DNA of 64,000 nucleotides from Paulinella micropora (Eukaryota > Cercozoa > Imbricatea > Euglyphida). The position numbers were made by a program, and so were the translations under genes. Under the pieces are notes generated by a model. It searched no databases. It was not told the DNA's origin and saw nothing but the letters and a program-made list of their open reading frames with translations. Where the stretch lies: contig BJOX01000286.1 in assembly GCA_009731375.1 (NCBI GenBank), forward strand, positions 480,629-544,628, written 5' to 3'. This document shows positions 16,906-31,391 of the stretch, in pieces; position 1 is the first letter of the stretch, and every line of letters begins with the position of its first letter.

Positions 16906-18137
16906 ATGAGCCTTTTTGGTCAAAGCACGAATACACCATCGTCATCAACTACATCGTCGTCGTCTTCTTTATCTATTGATAGCATAAAAGACGCATTACC
17001 AACAACCGCCTTCGGAGAAATGCGAACGGCAACTTTGTCGCCAGTATTACAAAATGTATTTACATATGGTATTAATACTCGTTTCTTTGACAAAACAGAA
17101 ACCAACGGCGGGGTGGTATCAACTGCTAATTCAATGGCGATTTTGACTACATCGGCCTCAGGTAATTCAACCGCACAGATTACGACTATTGAACGGGCAA
17201 AATATAGAAGTGGTATGGGGTTGGTTGCTAGATTTTCCGCTTTATTCCATCATCCACTGCAACAACCACTTTCAATGGCGATATTGGCATAGGCACACCA
17301 GCAGACAATTTATGTTTTAGGCAACCAAACTTGGGAATGTCCATTGTAAGAACGGCGGGAAGTGTAGAAAATGTGGTCAGTCAATATGCGTGGAATGTTG
17401 ATAAATGTAATAATACTGGAAACTTCCCCACGATTGATTTTACCAAATTGAATGTGTTTGAAATAGTTGTTCAGTATCTGGGCAGTGGTCAAATTACATT
17501 CAAAATAGAAAACCCGCGAACTGGACGAATGGAAGTAATTCATGCGATTAAATATGCGAGCACTGCTACCACTCCATCATTAGATCAGGCGGCGTTTGCT
17601 ATTTATGCGAAGGCGTATTCATCAAGTCTGGCATCCGTTGTAATGAAAACTGCTAGCATGTTTTTGGCGGTTGAGGGGAATATTGATCGGACTATTGCTA
17701 TAACTAATTCGTATGACAATGTCAAGAGTATAGGATCAACTGAGAATGCCATATTTGCTATTAGAAACCGCGCCACATTCAACAGCAAAACGAATTATAA
17801 CATAATCTACTTTGAGAATTTATGTATTAGCAATTCAGACACTAAAACGTGTATCGCAAGAATTGTGCTTAATACCACATTGGGAGGAACACCTTCTTAT
17901 TCAAATTACGATACAAACACATCGTTAGCAGAAGTTGATACGGCAGGAACTACAAGAACGGGCGGAAGTGTGATATTTACATATGTGTTGTCTGGTGGTT
18001 CATCAATATACATTGATTTGTCTCAATATAATATCAAGATAGGGTCAAGTAAAACATTTACCGTATCCGCACAAAATACGAGCGGTGGAACGGCAAGTAT
18101 TTACGCTTCATTAAACTGGATTGAAGACCAAATTTAA
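16906..18137 (+). CDS. Putative virion surface or fibre-type protein (one frameshift)
   Basis: ATG at 16906 (MSLFGQSTNTPSSST...). The first frame runs to 17292 and the second frame continues to 18137; the shift lies at about 17225-17270 where both frames are open. The joined product is about 410 aa. It has a Ser/Thr-rich start, then a beta-rich region with the stretch FEIVVQYLGSGQITFKIENP, the kind of sequence seen in structural proteins of algal viruses and phages with a GxxxxxIENPxTGR element. No membrane segment is visible. The protein at 35633 begins similarly (MNIFGRSQEQQS), which may mark a shared assembly tag. Assignment as a virion component is inference. Confidence 0.45.
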
Positions 18138-18178
18138 ACCAAAAAAATACTTTATTTATACATAATGCATAAATTGCA

Positions 18179-18406
18179 TTAATCATCAACTTTCTTTTCT
18201 ATCTCTATTGACATTTTTTTTATGTATTCAAAATCCTTGTTCTTGATTAATTTTTCGGTTATGGGTGCGTGATTTTTCTTCAAATATATGTAAAACTGGT
18301 CAATATTAACACCGCAGGGAATTAGATGTTTATGTTGTCGTCGTCGTCGTAAGTTGATGTTTTTGATTAGAGTGAATAGTATATCTAAATTTTGTATGAA
18401 GGTCAT
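18179..18406 (-). CDS. Small basic protein, unknown
   Basis: 75 codons, ATG at 18406. It has a central RRRRQHKH run and a Lys-rich C-terminal half. It is placed between the fibre-type gene and the minor capsid gene and is intact. I do not recognise the family; the basic run could bind nucleic acid or direct nuclear import. Confidence 0.4.
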   Translation of the reverse strand: MTFIQNLDILFTLIKNINLRRRRQHKHLIPCGVNIDQFYIYLKKNHAPITEKLIKNKDFEYIKKMSIEIEKKVDD

Positions 18407-18447
18407 TATATTTATGAATTCTTTTTTTTCTTAAGCATGATACGCCT

Positions 18448-19238
18448 TTAAGAGAATTGAAACTTCAAAATTGACAGGACATTAGACTGACATTCAAGCA
18501 CATTGCCACTCGCATTTCTAATGACGATATCAATAGATCTTAAACTTTTTGTTGTATTAAATGGCACATAATTGGCAACATCGTTTGACGATTCAAAGTA
18601 GCACTGGACTCCATAGGGCTTATCTAAATTGCATTTACCAACGACAGAGAAATTACCATTTGCTTCAACTAAACCAGACTGATTCAATGCACGGCTATGC
18701 ACATAAACTGCTGTTTCACCAATTAGATTTACTATGGATTGCATTGTGCTACTCGCCGCCGCCGAAATATCGGCAGTTAGTCCTATCTTGTCGCTAATAG
18801 TGCTGTTATCATAATCAAAAGCATCCGTATCACCAGTGAATGCGAAATTCAATTTATTAACGGAGTTCAAAGTTATAACTACAGAGTTTGGGGTAATTGC
18901 TGAATTAATTGCAGTTTGAAGGGCGGTAATAAATGTATCAATGGTGTATTGATTTTCTGTTACGATTGCCGTTTTTGTAGCAGATCCAGTTGTTTTAATC
19001 AATGTGAGAGTGTTGGCATAACTCGGTATGTTTGGGAAAACGTTTGGAATGGAGATACTCGTAACGACATAAGCACTGATTATATCAATATTACGACCAG
19101 TTGCTGGTAGATCAACGACGAAACGGCCATTGTTAGTAGAAGCGGATTTTGGTTCTGTTTTATCACTTGAGGAGACGCGAAGGATGAAATTTTTTTTGTT
19201 CGCTTTTCGTCTTCAAGATTTCTTATCGTAAATGACAT
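18448..19238 (-). CDS. Probable minor capsid (penton-like) protein (one frameshift)
   Basis: The start codon is at 19238 (MSFTIRNLEDEK). A run of eight T at 19190-19197 breaks the frame, and the main open frame continues to 18448, giving about 263 aa. The content is beta-rich: DIISAYVVTSISIPNVFPNI, a helix with FITALQTAIN, VNLIGETAVYVHSRALN, and an ending SIDIVIRNASGNVLECQ. This order resembles jelly-roll vertex or minor virion proteins of PLVs and algal viruses. It lies immediately downstream of the major capsid gene on the same strand, as minor capsid genes often do. Other structural roles are possible. Confidence 0.5.
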
Positions 19239-19279
19239 CGCTATATTATAAAATATATTATTATTTTTTTAATTTTTTT

Positions 19280-20710
19280 TTATTGTTTTACGACACATCT
19301 ACTAAGGTAGATAGACGCGACTTTAACATATTTCAACCAAGCGGTGATGGCACGAATAGCAGCATTATAATCGGCCGCATAACCAATATTAACTTCAGCA
19401 GTTCGTGAATTGTTAACTGCAAGACCAGACGCTCCAATGTGTGGCGACTGATTGAGTGTTTGGATAATGGTAGCAAATCCTCCATTCGTATCAGTAGTAG
19501 CAACAGCAGTAGCAGAATAAAACTTGCGGAAGTTTTCAAGAGAAACAGATGAAGACATATAAGCATCACGAATTCCCATAGTCGCTTGGAGATTGTTAAT
19601 ATACAATTCAGCACAGCCTCGTTGAACTGCAGCGAGTGTATCAGTGCTTCCACCAAGTTCCATCTTCTGCTGTGGAGCATAACAATCACCAATACGGCAT
19701 TGATATTGTCTATAAGGCATTTGAGCCGTTCCCAAGTTATCAATACTAGCATTGTCAGCGACCACATTTTGAGTTACGATATACAAGCACTGAGCACGAG
19801 CAACTGCTTTATTCACTTGAAGATTAAAATCATCCGATGTGCCTGGATTTGCCTTTTGGTTGTAATATGTTTCATAAGTGTATGGGAGCCCATCCTTGCT
19901 TCCCATCTGTTCCAAAATATTTCTCTGGACACCAGGAGCAAGTGAGAAGGTTTCCAACATTACAACTGGATTTGACACGGTGTAAGTCAAGCCAGTGCCA
20001 TTAAAACCAGCAGGAACTTTACCATCAGAGGTTCCAATAATGGTGAATGCTTCCTGTGGCGGTGCAAATGTCAAGCGAAGCCTCATACCACTAATCAGAG
20101 AGGGAGGAATGAGAGTTTCCTCGTTAAACACTCCCGAAAAGTAATGAAGAGGAATACAAACCCTCAAATAATTACCAGTGCCAACACTACCAGCAGTGGG
20201 GATATTGAGTGCAAAATCAACAACTGAATTGTCGGTAATATTAGCATTAACTTCAACATTTTCTCGTTGCCCCGCCAACTGTGCCTGTCGGCAATAATCA
20301 AATGGATAATGCCACGGGAGAATATTTCGCACCATCTTGTTCAAATCTTCAATTCATTCAAGTTCGCTACCATCCTTACTTTCCAACAAAAATCTTTCAA
20401 AAATAGCAGTTGCTGGTGTGTTCTGGAAACCAATAGCACAAACAACATTATCTTTTCCATCAGTGGCTACCAATGTATCTGCTTTAATATCAAATGTTAA
20501 ATAGCAATTCTTTCCATAAACAAAATCAGTGCTTGCCTGTAATGTAAAAATCATTTCAGTTCCCGACGCACTGCTGTAAGTCGGCTGGTCGGCGAAGTTC
20601 TTCTTAAAGATACTTCCCTGTTCAGAGAGCGCCAGACTTGCTGGCAACCCATATCTGAGGTTGTTGAGGGTCATCAACTCCTCAGTGACTTTAATATCCT
20701 TTCCTTCCAT
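19280..20710 (-). CDS. MCP: Major capsid protein, double jelly roll, with in-frame TGA
   Basis: ATG at 20710, stop at 19280; 476 codons interrupted once by TGA at 20354-20356 in the same frame. The reading continues without a shift on both sides (...KDGSELE, stop, IEDLNKMVRNILPW...). The first barrel has IFTLQASTDFVYGKNCYLTF. After the stop, LRVCIPLHYFSGVF and LIPPSLISGMRLRLTF match the conserved PLV capsid stretch with IPL...F...LiPp.L.sG. The E-L-E-x-I context suggests the lost residue was Arg, that is CGA to TGA at a CpG. The protein would form hexon-like trimers. Neighbours on the same strand are the minor capsid gene and the packaging/structural block. As it stands, translation would stop after 118 residues unless the stop is read through. 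Confidence 0.8.
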
Positions 20711-20792
20711 TTTTTTTTGTGTGCTTGTGGGGTGGTAAAATTCGCAATGCTACTATACTAAAAAAATAATAATAGAAATTAAAAATAATTAT

Positions 20793-21191
20793 TTATTCAC
20801 CTGAAACGGATTGTTTAATAATATCAACTGATTTCTGTATGTTGTCAAGTCTTGTGTCTTGTGGTGAAGTCAATTGAAACTCTCTTGCCTCAGCATTCTG
20901 AACCGCTTTCTGTAAATAAGCCAAACTGCTAACAGCAGTGTCCAAATCAACAACATCCGCATTTTCTTTGTTATCAGAAATGTCTGCTAATGTGTTTTGA
21001 ATAGTGCTCTTCTCATGCGGGACAAGATCGCCAAATTCAGTTAATGGTTTATTAACTAATGGGGCACCATGAATACTCCACAATTCAAACTGGTTTAGTT
21101 GAAACCCATCACTTTTTGGTCGGTTTGGTTCATTCATCTTATTAATAAAGTCAATTGGCAAACGATTTGAAGCACTTGAGTTTTTAATCAT
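20793..21191 (-). CDS. Unknown protein in the structural block
   Basis: 132 codons, ATG at 21191, intact. Hydrophilic, with a probable helical C-terminal half (LDTAVSSLAYLQKAVQNAEA...). There is no signal peptide, membrane segment or cysteine motif. Its position between the capsid gene and other structural genes on the same strand suggests a virion or assembly protein, but I do not recognise it. Confidence 0.45.
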   Translation of the reverse strand: MIKNSSASNRLPIDFINKMNEPNRPKSDGFQLNQFELWSIHGAPLVNKPLTEFGDLVPHEKSTIQNTLADISDNKENADVVDLDTAVSSLAYLQKAVQNAEAREFQLTSPQDTRLDNIQKSVDIIKQSVSGE

Positions 21192-21215
21192 TATATAATA
21201 ATAATAATTATTTTA

Positions 21216-21809
21216 TCAATTGCCATTAATTATTTTTTTCATAATTTGTAAATTCTTGTGCGTAATTCTTTCCTCTTTCATTTTCTTTAAATCCGCTATG
21301 GCTTGATTTACATCAATGTCATTAGTTTGAGCAACCTTTTCAGTTGGTGGAGTTTCCTTAGAAGCATCTTCTATTGCTTCTATCTTACTTGCTGGTGTTG
21401 TAGTAGTTTGTTTTGGCACAGAAACAGGAGTGGGATTAACAGATTTTGGTAAAGATTGTTCAATCTTAAGTGCTGGAGACATTTCAACAGGTTTCACATT
21501 TGGTTCAGGAGATGAATTATTTGCTGATTCTATGTCTGGTATTTTTCTTTTTAATGCTTCATCTGGCATTTGATCTGGTCGCCCGCTGGCAATAGGTTGT
21601 TCATTGTTCTTACTTCCCGATTTGCTCACTTTTGGTTTTAATTGACACTTAATCTTGGCACTCTTAATATCCTCTTCTATCTTCTTTACTGCTAAGTATT
21701 CGGGCGATCTCTGACGAATGGTTACGAATTTTCCTTGCGAGTTCTGTTTATACCAAATAGCAATTGCTTGTTGATAGCAAGTTTTGTATAATTTAGTTGA
21801 TTCCGCCAT
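21216..21809 (-). CDS. Unknown Pro/Thr/Lys-rich protein in the structural block
   Basis: 197 codons, ATG at 21809, intact. The N-terminal 60 residues look folded and contain IAIWYKQNSQGKFVTIRQRS and a basic IKSAKIKCQLKPK. The middle is low-complexity (P, T, S, K) and the C-terminus is helical and charged. This plan, a small basic head with a flexible linker, is common in core or DNA-condensing virion proteins, but that is only a guess. It is 24 bp upstream of the 20793-21191 gene on the same strand. Confidence 0.42.
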   Translation of the reverse strand: MAESTKLYKTCYQQAIAIWYKQNSQGKFVTIRQRSPEYLAVKKIEEDIKSAKIKCQLKPKVSKSGSKNNEQPIASGRPDQMPDEALKRKIPDIESANNSSPEPNVKPVEMSPALKIEQSLPKSVNPTPVSVPKQTTTTPASKIEAIEDASKETPPTEKVAQTNDIDVNQAIADLKKMKEERITHKNLQIMKKIINGN

Positions 21810-21879
21810 ATTATATATTATTCCTGAAAAGAAACTTTTTTATTTAATTTTTACAGGTTTGTCATATCTCTATCCTTAT

Positions 21880-22751
21880 TTAATCGTAATATAGTAGAGA
21901 AATTCTTCTAAACTGGGTCGTTCTATCACTAGCAGTATTGTTAATTGCTAGAAATGAATAAGGTTCTGCCGTAGCATATTTAACCATATTGTAAAATTCT
22001 TTTTTAGTGAGAAAAGGACTTTCATATTCATCCGCCAGTCTGTCAAGTTCGCTTCTCCTTAACTCCATTAAAAATAATCATCCAATAACAATTAATTCTT
22101 ATTCTTCGTGGGAGTTGCGTATAACTCTGAGTTGCTACCCAGACTGACACTTTAGCATGTGTTGAAGCGAAAAACAACTCGGTAAGCACTTCTGATTTGA
22201 GAAACGTTTTACTCTGTGCGATGTCATCCAATAACAACAATATTTTTGGTGCCTTCTTAAACACTTTAGTTTTAATCAGTTCTTTTGGTTTGGTTAATAT
22301 TTCTCTCATTAACTCAGGCCTATCTTCTTTGATTATGTCTTCTTTTTTTAACTTGAGAGTGTCTTCCAAAATCGGGCACGGACTTAAGCAAAAGACTACT
22401 GTTCTATCATAAAACCCTTTCAACATGTTCTTTTGGCGAGTAGATTACAAATCATAACTGATTTACCCCCGCCAGTGCTTGCACATATAACCATAGTCCC
22501 CATTGCTGGCAATATTCCTTCTTTTTGAATAGGAAGCAATTCAACCCCATCTCTTTGTGTTTTAATTGGTGCATTTCCAAGTCATTCTTAAATTTTGGCG
22601 GTTTTTTGCTATCTAACTCTGTTATTACTGGCCTGTCAATGGCAAATTCCTCGTGGGCTTTTTCTATGTTGGTTTTCTCCAGATTCTGCTTCAAAAGTGT
22701 TTTTCGTGGCAACTTGTTTGCTATTAATCCTTTATGTATAGATCTAGGCAT
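21880..22751 (-). CDS. FtsK/HerA (A32-like) genome-packaging ATPase, frameshifted
   Basis: ATG at 22751 (MPRSIHKG). Segments in successive frames together give a standard packaging ATPase: an N-terminal region, Walker A in VICASTGGGKSVMICNLLAK (about 22459-22480), Walker B in KILLLLDDI, a sensor stretch VWVATQSYTQLPRRIRINCY, and a C-terminal part (22068-21880) with RSELDRLADEYESPF. Frame changes lie near 22550, 22430 and 22065. The family pumps DNA into preformed capsids and is one of the core PLV genes. The gene start overlaps the end of the upstream gene (22744) by 8 bp, a normal compact arrangement. The breaks would abolish function if real. Confidence 0.78.
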
Positions 22752-25700
22752 TACTATGGTTTTGAAAATAGTTTGGATTATATCTATAATTATCATATTC
22801 AGCACCAAAAGGTTGGGGTGGTGAAGCATAATTATAGAAATAAGGAGAGTAAGGACTACCAAAAGCATAATTACTTGGAGGATTGACAAGTGGTTTAAAA
22901 TCTTTTCTTTCAGGACGAGTTTGAACTTGTCGCGGGATTTCAGAAGGAAAGTTTCTAGTCAGTTTTCGTTTCATTTTTGGAAACTCTCTTTTTTCGTTCA
23001 TTCTGGTCTGAATGACTGCTCTATTGTATCTATTCAACATAAAGTGATTATTTGTGTTGCTGTAAAGTGTGTTATCTAGTGATTCAAAATCATTCTTGGT
23101 GTCTAGCATGCGATCGCGTCTTAGTTCGTTGCCTTTAATAAGTGGGTTTGTTTGCGAAGTGCCAATTCCACCATTTTGGTCGCTTGGCATTAGAAAACGA
23201 ATAAGTGCTAACATATCTTCTCTTTCATCAGCAGGAGATTTCCCCATAATTTTATCAACCAATTGGTCAATACTTCTCATACTATCAACCATAACTTGAT
23301 TTGGTGTTGTTGCTGGATCTGGATTATCTGAAACTTTGTATTCTTTCATCATTTCTTTAAGTTTTTCATATTGAATTTTCTCCTCCCAGAATGGGAGTCC
23401 TTGTTTTTCTCCACTTTTATAAATATATTTGTCATACTCTGTTTGTGGATTCGGTGGTGCTGGTGCTTGCGTTGTTTGCGGTGGTGCTGGTGCTTGTGTT
23501 GTTTGCGGTGGCATGGTTTGCGGTGGCATGGTTTGCGGTGCTGGTGTTAGTTGTGGTGCTGGTGTTGCTTGCGGTGGATTAGTTTTTTCAACTTGACTAT
23601 CTTTTTAACTCTAACTCTTCCAATTGCTTCATTTGGTCTTGAGTTAATTTACCCCGCATTTCTTCGTAAATTCTCTTATCCAAAATATCGTCTGCATCTG
23701 CTACGTCTGACATACTAGCACCTTGATTTAGTGCTTGTTTGATTGCCTCTTCCCATCCAACTTTTGGATCGTCATAATTGGAAAGTTTAATTTTCTTTCC
23801 AGTTTTCTCTCTCAACGATTTAACAAATCCCTTTAAGTGCCTCGTTTGGGCGCCTTTATCCTCAAGTATGAGCAATTTATTGCCCAGTCCAATAGTATCT
23901 GCTACTACCATTTCTGTTTGATTTAGCGTGGGCTTAACCTCAACAATTATTTCCTTCTCTATACTTGGTGGAATATCTTTTGTGCTCTGTGTATTTATTT
24001 TTTCTACAAAATTATTAATTGTAGTTTCATTTGCTGGTGCGATAAGAGAATATCCTTTCCATCGGCTGTTTCTTGCGATTTAACCATTTTATTAAAACCA
24101 TCAACGAGTTCCGCATATTGTTTATTAAATGTAGCAGGATTTACTACTTTATTTACTTTAAATGTTGCATCCTTGTCAAAACCGCCCACATTTTTCATGA
24201 TACCAATCATGGACATCAATGTTTTATCTACATCGCCTATAAATCCATTATACTTCGCATCTGGAGGAGTGGTTTTGATAGTTTTCAAAAACTTCATTGC
24301 ATCCCAAAAAGATACTCCGCCACGTGCCCTCCCCTGTGCTTCCAAGGCCATTCTAGATATATCCGCTTTTGAAAACATTGAGTTGTAATTGTCAAAAATA
24401 CTCTTTGCAACTTCGGCCGTAGCCAATCCATTACTCGTTAGATAATCACTCATATTGGTAATTCTTTCAAAGTATCGTTTATCGGCAAAGTCTTGGACGT
24501 TCTTGTCGCCTGACGCATACAATAAATCATGTTCAAAAGCAACTAAGTCCAAAGCATCTGCTGGTAGAATGTAAGGAAATTTGCCACGAGTTCTATCTTC
24601 TAATTGAAGACGGCTTTCCACTCGTGTGCCCCCACCATTATAATTACTTCCCGCAGTATGAATTCGTTCTTCTTCAACTTCCATCTGGTTGAGCAGACCA
24701 TGTTCTATATATTCCTTTAAGTGCTTTTGCAAGACCAGCAAGTGTCATAGTCTCTACGCCTGTTTTAAAAACTTGCCACGCATTTAAAGACATTACTCCA
24801 GTGGCTAATCTGCGCGCATATTCACTTAATACATAATCACCTATTCTTTGCTGTCCGCTTGCGATCAAAAGAGGATTAGGCGGAGGCAAACCCTGTGGCG
24901 CTTCATTTCTTGCTAATACTAGCAAAAGGGCATTGAAAGAATCTGCTCTTCTTCTTCCAAGTAATCCAACATTCATCGCACGTAGTTGTGGATTGTTGGC
25001 AACTAATCTCAATATCTGCCCCCACGCTAGCCTTCTCACACCATATCGCGCAACACCTGTATCAACGTTAAGTAATCTATTTAGTCTGGGACCCATAATT
25101 ATCTCTTGAATACTTCTAATAATAGCATTAACAAATCTATCTACATTTCGGGGATCATCAGTTATTCGTGGCACAAGCATCTTGTGTTCGTCGCCTATCT
25201 GTGCTTCTATTAAAGCATCATCTGGGTGTTTTCTCTCCCACTCTTCTCGGTTTTCTTTCCATTCCTTATATTCCTGCTCCGCTTGCTTTCTATCCTCTCT
25301 TCGTATCACGCGAGTTTTGTCTGCTTTGCCTTTGTTTTCACATACGTTAAACCCTTATCGGTTAATCGTTTTAAGTCTTCTTCTTTATATTCTTGTTTTA
25401 CCAATTGTGTTATATCACGCCTCATTTGCTGGATATTGTCTTCTATGTGCATTATATCATATTTATCGGTAGCCATTGCTAATTTTCGCATTTCAATCAT
25501 TTGTTCGTTCATGGAGGCAGTTCCATGTTTTCTTTCAAATTCTTTCATATCAACGCCGTCATCTTGGAGGTGCGCTTTCAGTTCATCGTAATTCATGTTT
25601 GCATAAATACTTTGCTTATTGTCCAACGCACTAATCCTATCTTTTAAATCGTCCATAGTATTGCCCCCTCTTGTTGAAGCATCCAACAATCTATCCGCTC

Positions 25701-25836
25701 TCAGCCTCTCGCGGGCTTGACTATTGATGCCTTCATTAACTTGATCAATCCAAAAATCGTCTGCTTCATCCAACAAATACTTATTTTCACGTCTAATTTC
25801 GTTATAATATGTAAAAAATGGTTTTTCGTGTGGCAT
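22744..25836 (-). CDS. Large virion-type protein with phospholipase-A2-like motif (four frameshifts)
   Basis: ATG at 25836. Five same-strand open segments (25836-25306, 25309-24674, 24741-24004, about 24030-23597, 23597-22744) join into about 1,030 codons if single-base shifts near 25325, 24715, 24035 and 23605 are allowed. At each junction the next frame is already open upstream and the sequence reads on sensibly. The middle holds GSNYNGGGTRVESRL, then PADALDLVAFEHDLLYASGD and FADK (24655-24470). The GxG...D...HDxxY plan is the calcium-loop and catalytic His-Asp signature of parvovirus/phage-type phospholipase A2 domains. The C-terminal third is Pro/Gln-rich (PPQTTQAPAPP), then Tyr/Asn/Pro-rich. 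A capsid-internal protein that opens host membranes on entry is a reasonable inference. Five separate genes is the alternative, but lack of start codons argues against it. Confidence 0.58.
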
Positions 25837-25860
25837 TTTTTTTATCCGCTATTATATAAC

Positions 25861-26018
25861 ATGGATAATAAAAAAGAAAAAAGCAAAGACGAGCAACAAC
25901 TTGAAGAGTTGGAAAAACTTTGAAAGGAGATAGACCAAATCCGCATCACTCAGAACTTAGTGAATAGAAACCCCAATATTTTTAGAAAACCTGAAAATAT
26001 CCTTTACTTACTGGTTTG
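25861..26018 (+). pseudogene. PLV gene interrupted by the nested retroelement
   Basis: ATG at 25861 opens MDNKKEKSKDEQQLEELEKL before a TGA at 25921. A neighbouring frame then continues EIDQIRITQNLVNRNPNIF up to the point (about 26010-26018) where the composition turns GC-rich. The gene therefore has a frameshift and its remainder is cut off. Possible remains on the far side (31290-31390, for example AYRYQISNEKQFIII) are too short to prove. Function unknown; the visible part is charged and helical. Confidence 0.45.
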
Positions 26019-26201
26019 CTCCGGGCTTCGCCCGGAGTTAACCGCCGTTAAAGTTCCGAGGAGACGTTTCGCTTTTACGGTAGTCCGGTCGGCGCGGCGT
26101 AGCCGTGCCGGCGGAGCCGGCGCGTGTTTGATCCGGCGTCTGGTTAGGCCTAGGTTGGAAAGTTGGGAAGATCGAAAGACGCGTCAGAGAAACTATCTTC
26201 A

Positions 26202-27858
26202 ATGCATGCTATTGAAAAGAAAATCAAAGTTGGTAGCATTGTTTCAACTCTTGCAGCATATCACGTTCAAGACGATGATTTATTTCACAGATTTGGACAA
26301 AATTCTGAAACCGTACGAATCACCGGGGTCGTGATGAGTTTCACTGATAAACAGGCTACTATTCGCCTCAACACAGAGGGAAATCAATGGTCTGTGCAAG
26401 TCCCCCGTGGTTTGATTCGTATGGAAGATGAATCCAAGAAGTGGAAGTATTTGAATGCATCAGGGGAAGTGATTTGGGACTCGAATACCGACCAGGTTGT
26501 CGAGCTGAAATTTACTAAGATTCCCTTGAATGCTAATGTCTCACGTGATGATTTTATTAAGTCAATCAGAGACGTGAATGGCATTCTGGGGAATAGCAAC
26601 GGTAGCAACGAGGCTAAGGCCAAGAAGCAGAAAGCCAAAGCAATTGCGACTCACCTCGAGAACTTATACAACGCTACAAATCTGCGAAAGTTGTATAACG
26701 AATACTTTACTGAGGTAAGAGAAGTCAAAGGGAATTCCAGTAAGGGGGTTGTCGCTTCAGCAATGGCATCTCAGATCGTAGACAAGGGAGTTGAGTGGCC
26801 CTTCATTGTCCAAGCCGAGCTTGTTGAGAAACAAGAGCAGAAAGAAAATGACGACGATGAATTAGAGCCGGAGGCCGGTCAGCCTCGAGGCAAGAAGCAG
26901 AAAAAAGGCACGAAGCAAGAGATCGAGCTTCAGAATGCATCGATGATGCTCTGCGGAAACAAGAGGAGCTAAAGGCGAAGCTTGCCAATGCTCTTCAAGT
27001 TGGGAACAAAGGCAGAACTGTCCGCTTCGATGCTTCTGTGCTCTCAGAGTTGCAAGAGACCAACGAGGAGCTGGAACGCAAAATCAAGGAGGCAGCCAAC
27101 GAAACAGGTATTGACTCCTCCTCCTTGCTCGCAGCACTTGGCTTTTCGACATCTGTTTCCGGAGATGAGAAGGCTAGATTGACTCAAGAGTTTCAGAGTC
27201 TGCCGGGTTCCGAAGATGTAGATTTTGACGTACTCAAAAAGATAAAGTTGGGAAAAGAGTACATCAATCTCAAAGAGCTTCTGCCATCAAAAAAGAAAAC
27301 TCTCATTGGCGAAACTCATGAGTCGGAGCCCAAATCTGTTACTGTTGAGAAGTTCTTAGACTTAGTTCGTAGGCTCGTCGTCCTGTACTCCAGACATCAT
27401 CCTCAGCACGCTGAGGACATGTGGGAGCATTACCGTTACCTCGAGCTTATCGTAAGAAAGAACACGTTGCAGTCGACAATGAGATGGGACAAGGCAGTAC
27501 GCGGTAGGAGTTCGTTAGGGCAATGGCATAAGGGCACCCTTCCCTTTGTGTTAGCTACAGCCTTCCTCGAGCCTCTCCCCCCCCTTCTCATTCTTCCAAC
27601 CAGTCCATTGGCCAAGGCGTCCTCAAGCAACAACAACGCAGTGCGAACAATACCCGTGGTGGTGGAAAAGCTAGACAGCAGAACCAGAGGTCGAAGAGGG
27701 TGTGCTTCAACTGGGCAGACGGCCGCGACTGTAGCTATAAGGAGGATTGCCGCTTCCTCCACCAATGCCCGGTCTGCCCTGACAACAAAGATCACAAACG
27801 AGTGGACTGCCCGGACAGTGGCAACGAGAAGTGGGGAAAGCGTAAGGCAAACAAGTGA
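26202..27858 (+). CDS. Retroelement ORF1, Gag-like with zinc fingers (two frameshifts)
   Basis: The first in-frame ATG is at 26202 (MHAIEKKIKVGSIVSTL). The frame changes near 26945 and again at a C-run near 27575; the final frame stops at 27856-27858. The N-terminal part has a small beta-domain-like stretch (ITGVVMSFTDKQATIRLNT), then a long charged helical region, then an acidic/basic linker. The C-terminus carries CFNWADGRDCSYKEDCRFLH followed by CPVC...H...C, the CCCH plus CCHC-like arrangement seen in ORF1 proteins of DIRS/Ngaro-type elements, where it binds RNA. About 550 aa if joined. Confidence 0.6.
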
Positions 27859-27937
27859 TGGGGCCCTGGGAGTGAAAGCTCCGCAGTGGAGCAAGTAGCT
27901 CTCAGGGTCGGCTTACATCAGCCGGAGGTCTCCTCAG

Positions 27938-30890
<2,953 letters not shown>

Positions 30891-30895
30891 CTTTC

Positions 30896-31390
30896 CCTTG
30901 TTTAGTGTAGGTTTGTTCCGGTCCTTGGGATTGTTCAGTCGCTCTAACATTAGTTTGCCGTCCGCTCTCCCCTCCTCCGCCCGGTTTCTCTGTCTGGCTT
31001 TAATAGATAGTGTTATTCCATTTCTTTGTTTTTTCCTTTCACTATCCCCTCCTCCACCCGGTCTTCTTAGTTGACTAGTAGAGCGTGCCGGTATTTGTAA
31101 TGTTCGGTTTCAGTACTCAAGTTTTTAGGTGCGGCTGTCTGTGTTCCGAGTGGACATCAGAGCCGTCAACTTTTAGTGTTTTGTAAACTTGAGTCCTGAA
31201 ATATTTGAGCCTAGCCCCTTTCCCTCCACACTACTCCGACGAGTTCGGAAGGTTAGGCCAATAAAGTTTTCTGTTCTCTAAATTCGAAACTACGATACGG
31301 AAACTTTAACGCTTACCGCTATCAGATAAGCAACGAGAAGCAATTTATAATAATATAATTAAAGAAGAGGGAAAAAGCGGGAGTTAAATA
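30896..31390 (+). other. Retroelement 3' region with stem-loop
   Basis: Non-coding. Two imperfect 30-nt repeats around ccccctcctccgcccgg lie at about 30962-30990 and 31043-31069. Segments ttcagtactcaagttt (31109-31124) and aaacttgagtcctgaa (31185-31200) can pair with two mismatches to close a 60-nt loop. An aataaag is present at 31260. AT-rich PLV sequence resumes near 31290. Confidence 0.45.
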
Positions 31391-31391
31391 T

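Noticed and set aside
20354-20356. Alternative genetic code with TGA as sense codon
   Set aside because: Other viral frames end normally at TGA, the primase has a TAG instead, and host LIM and PLV genes use TGA as terminator; a nonsense mutation is simpler.
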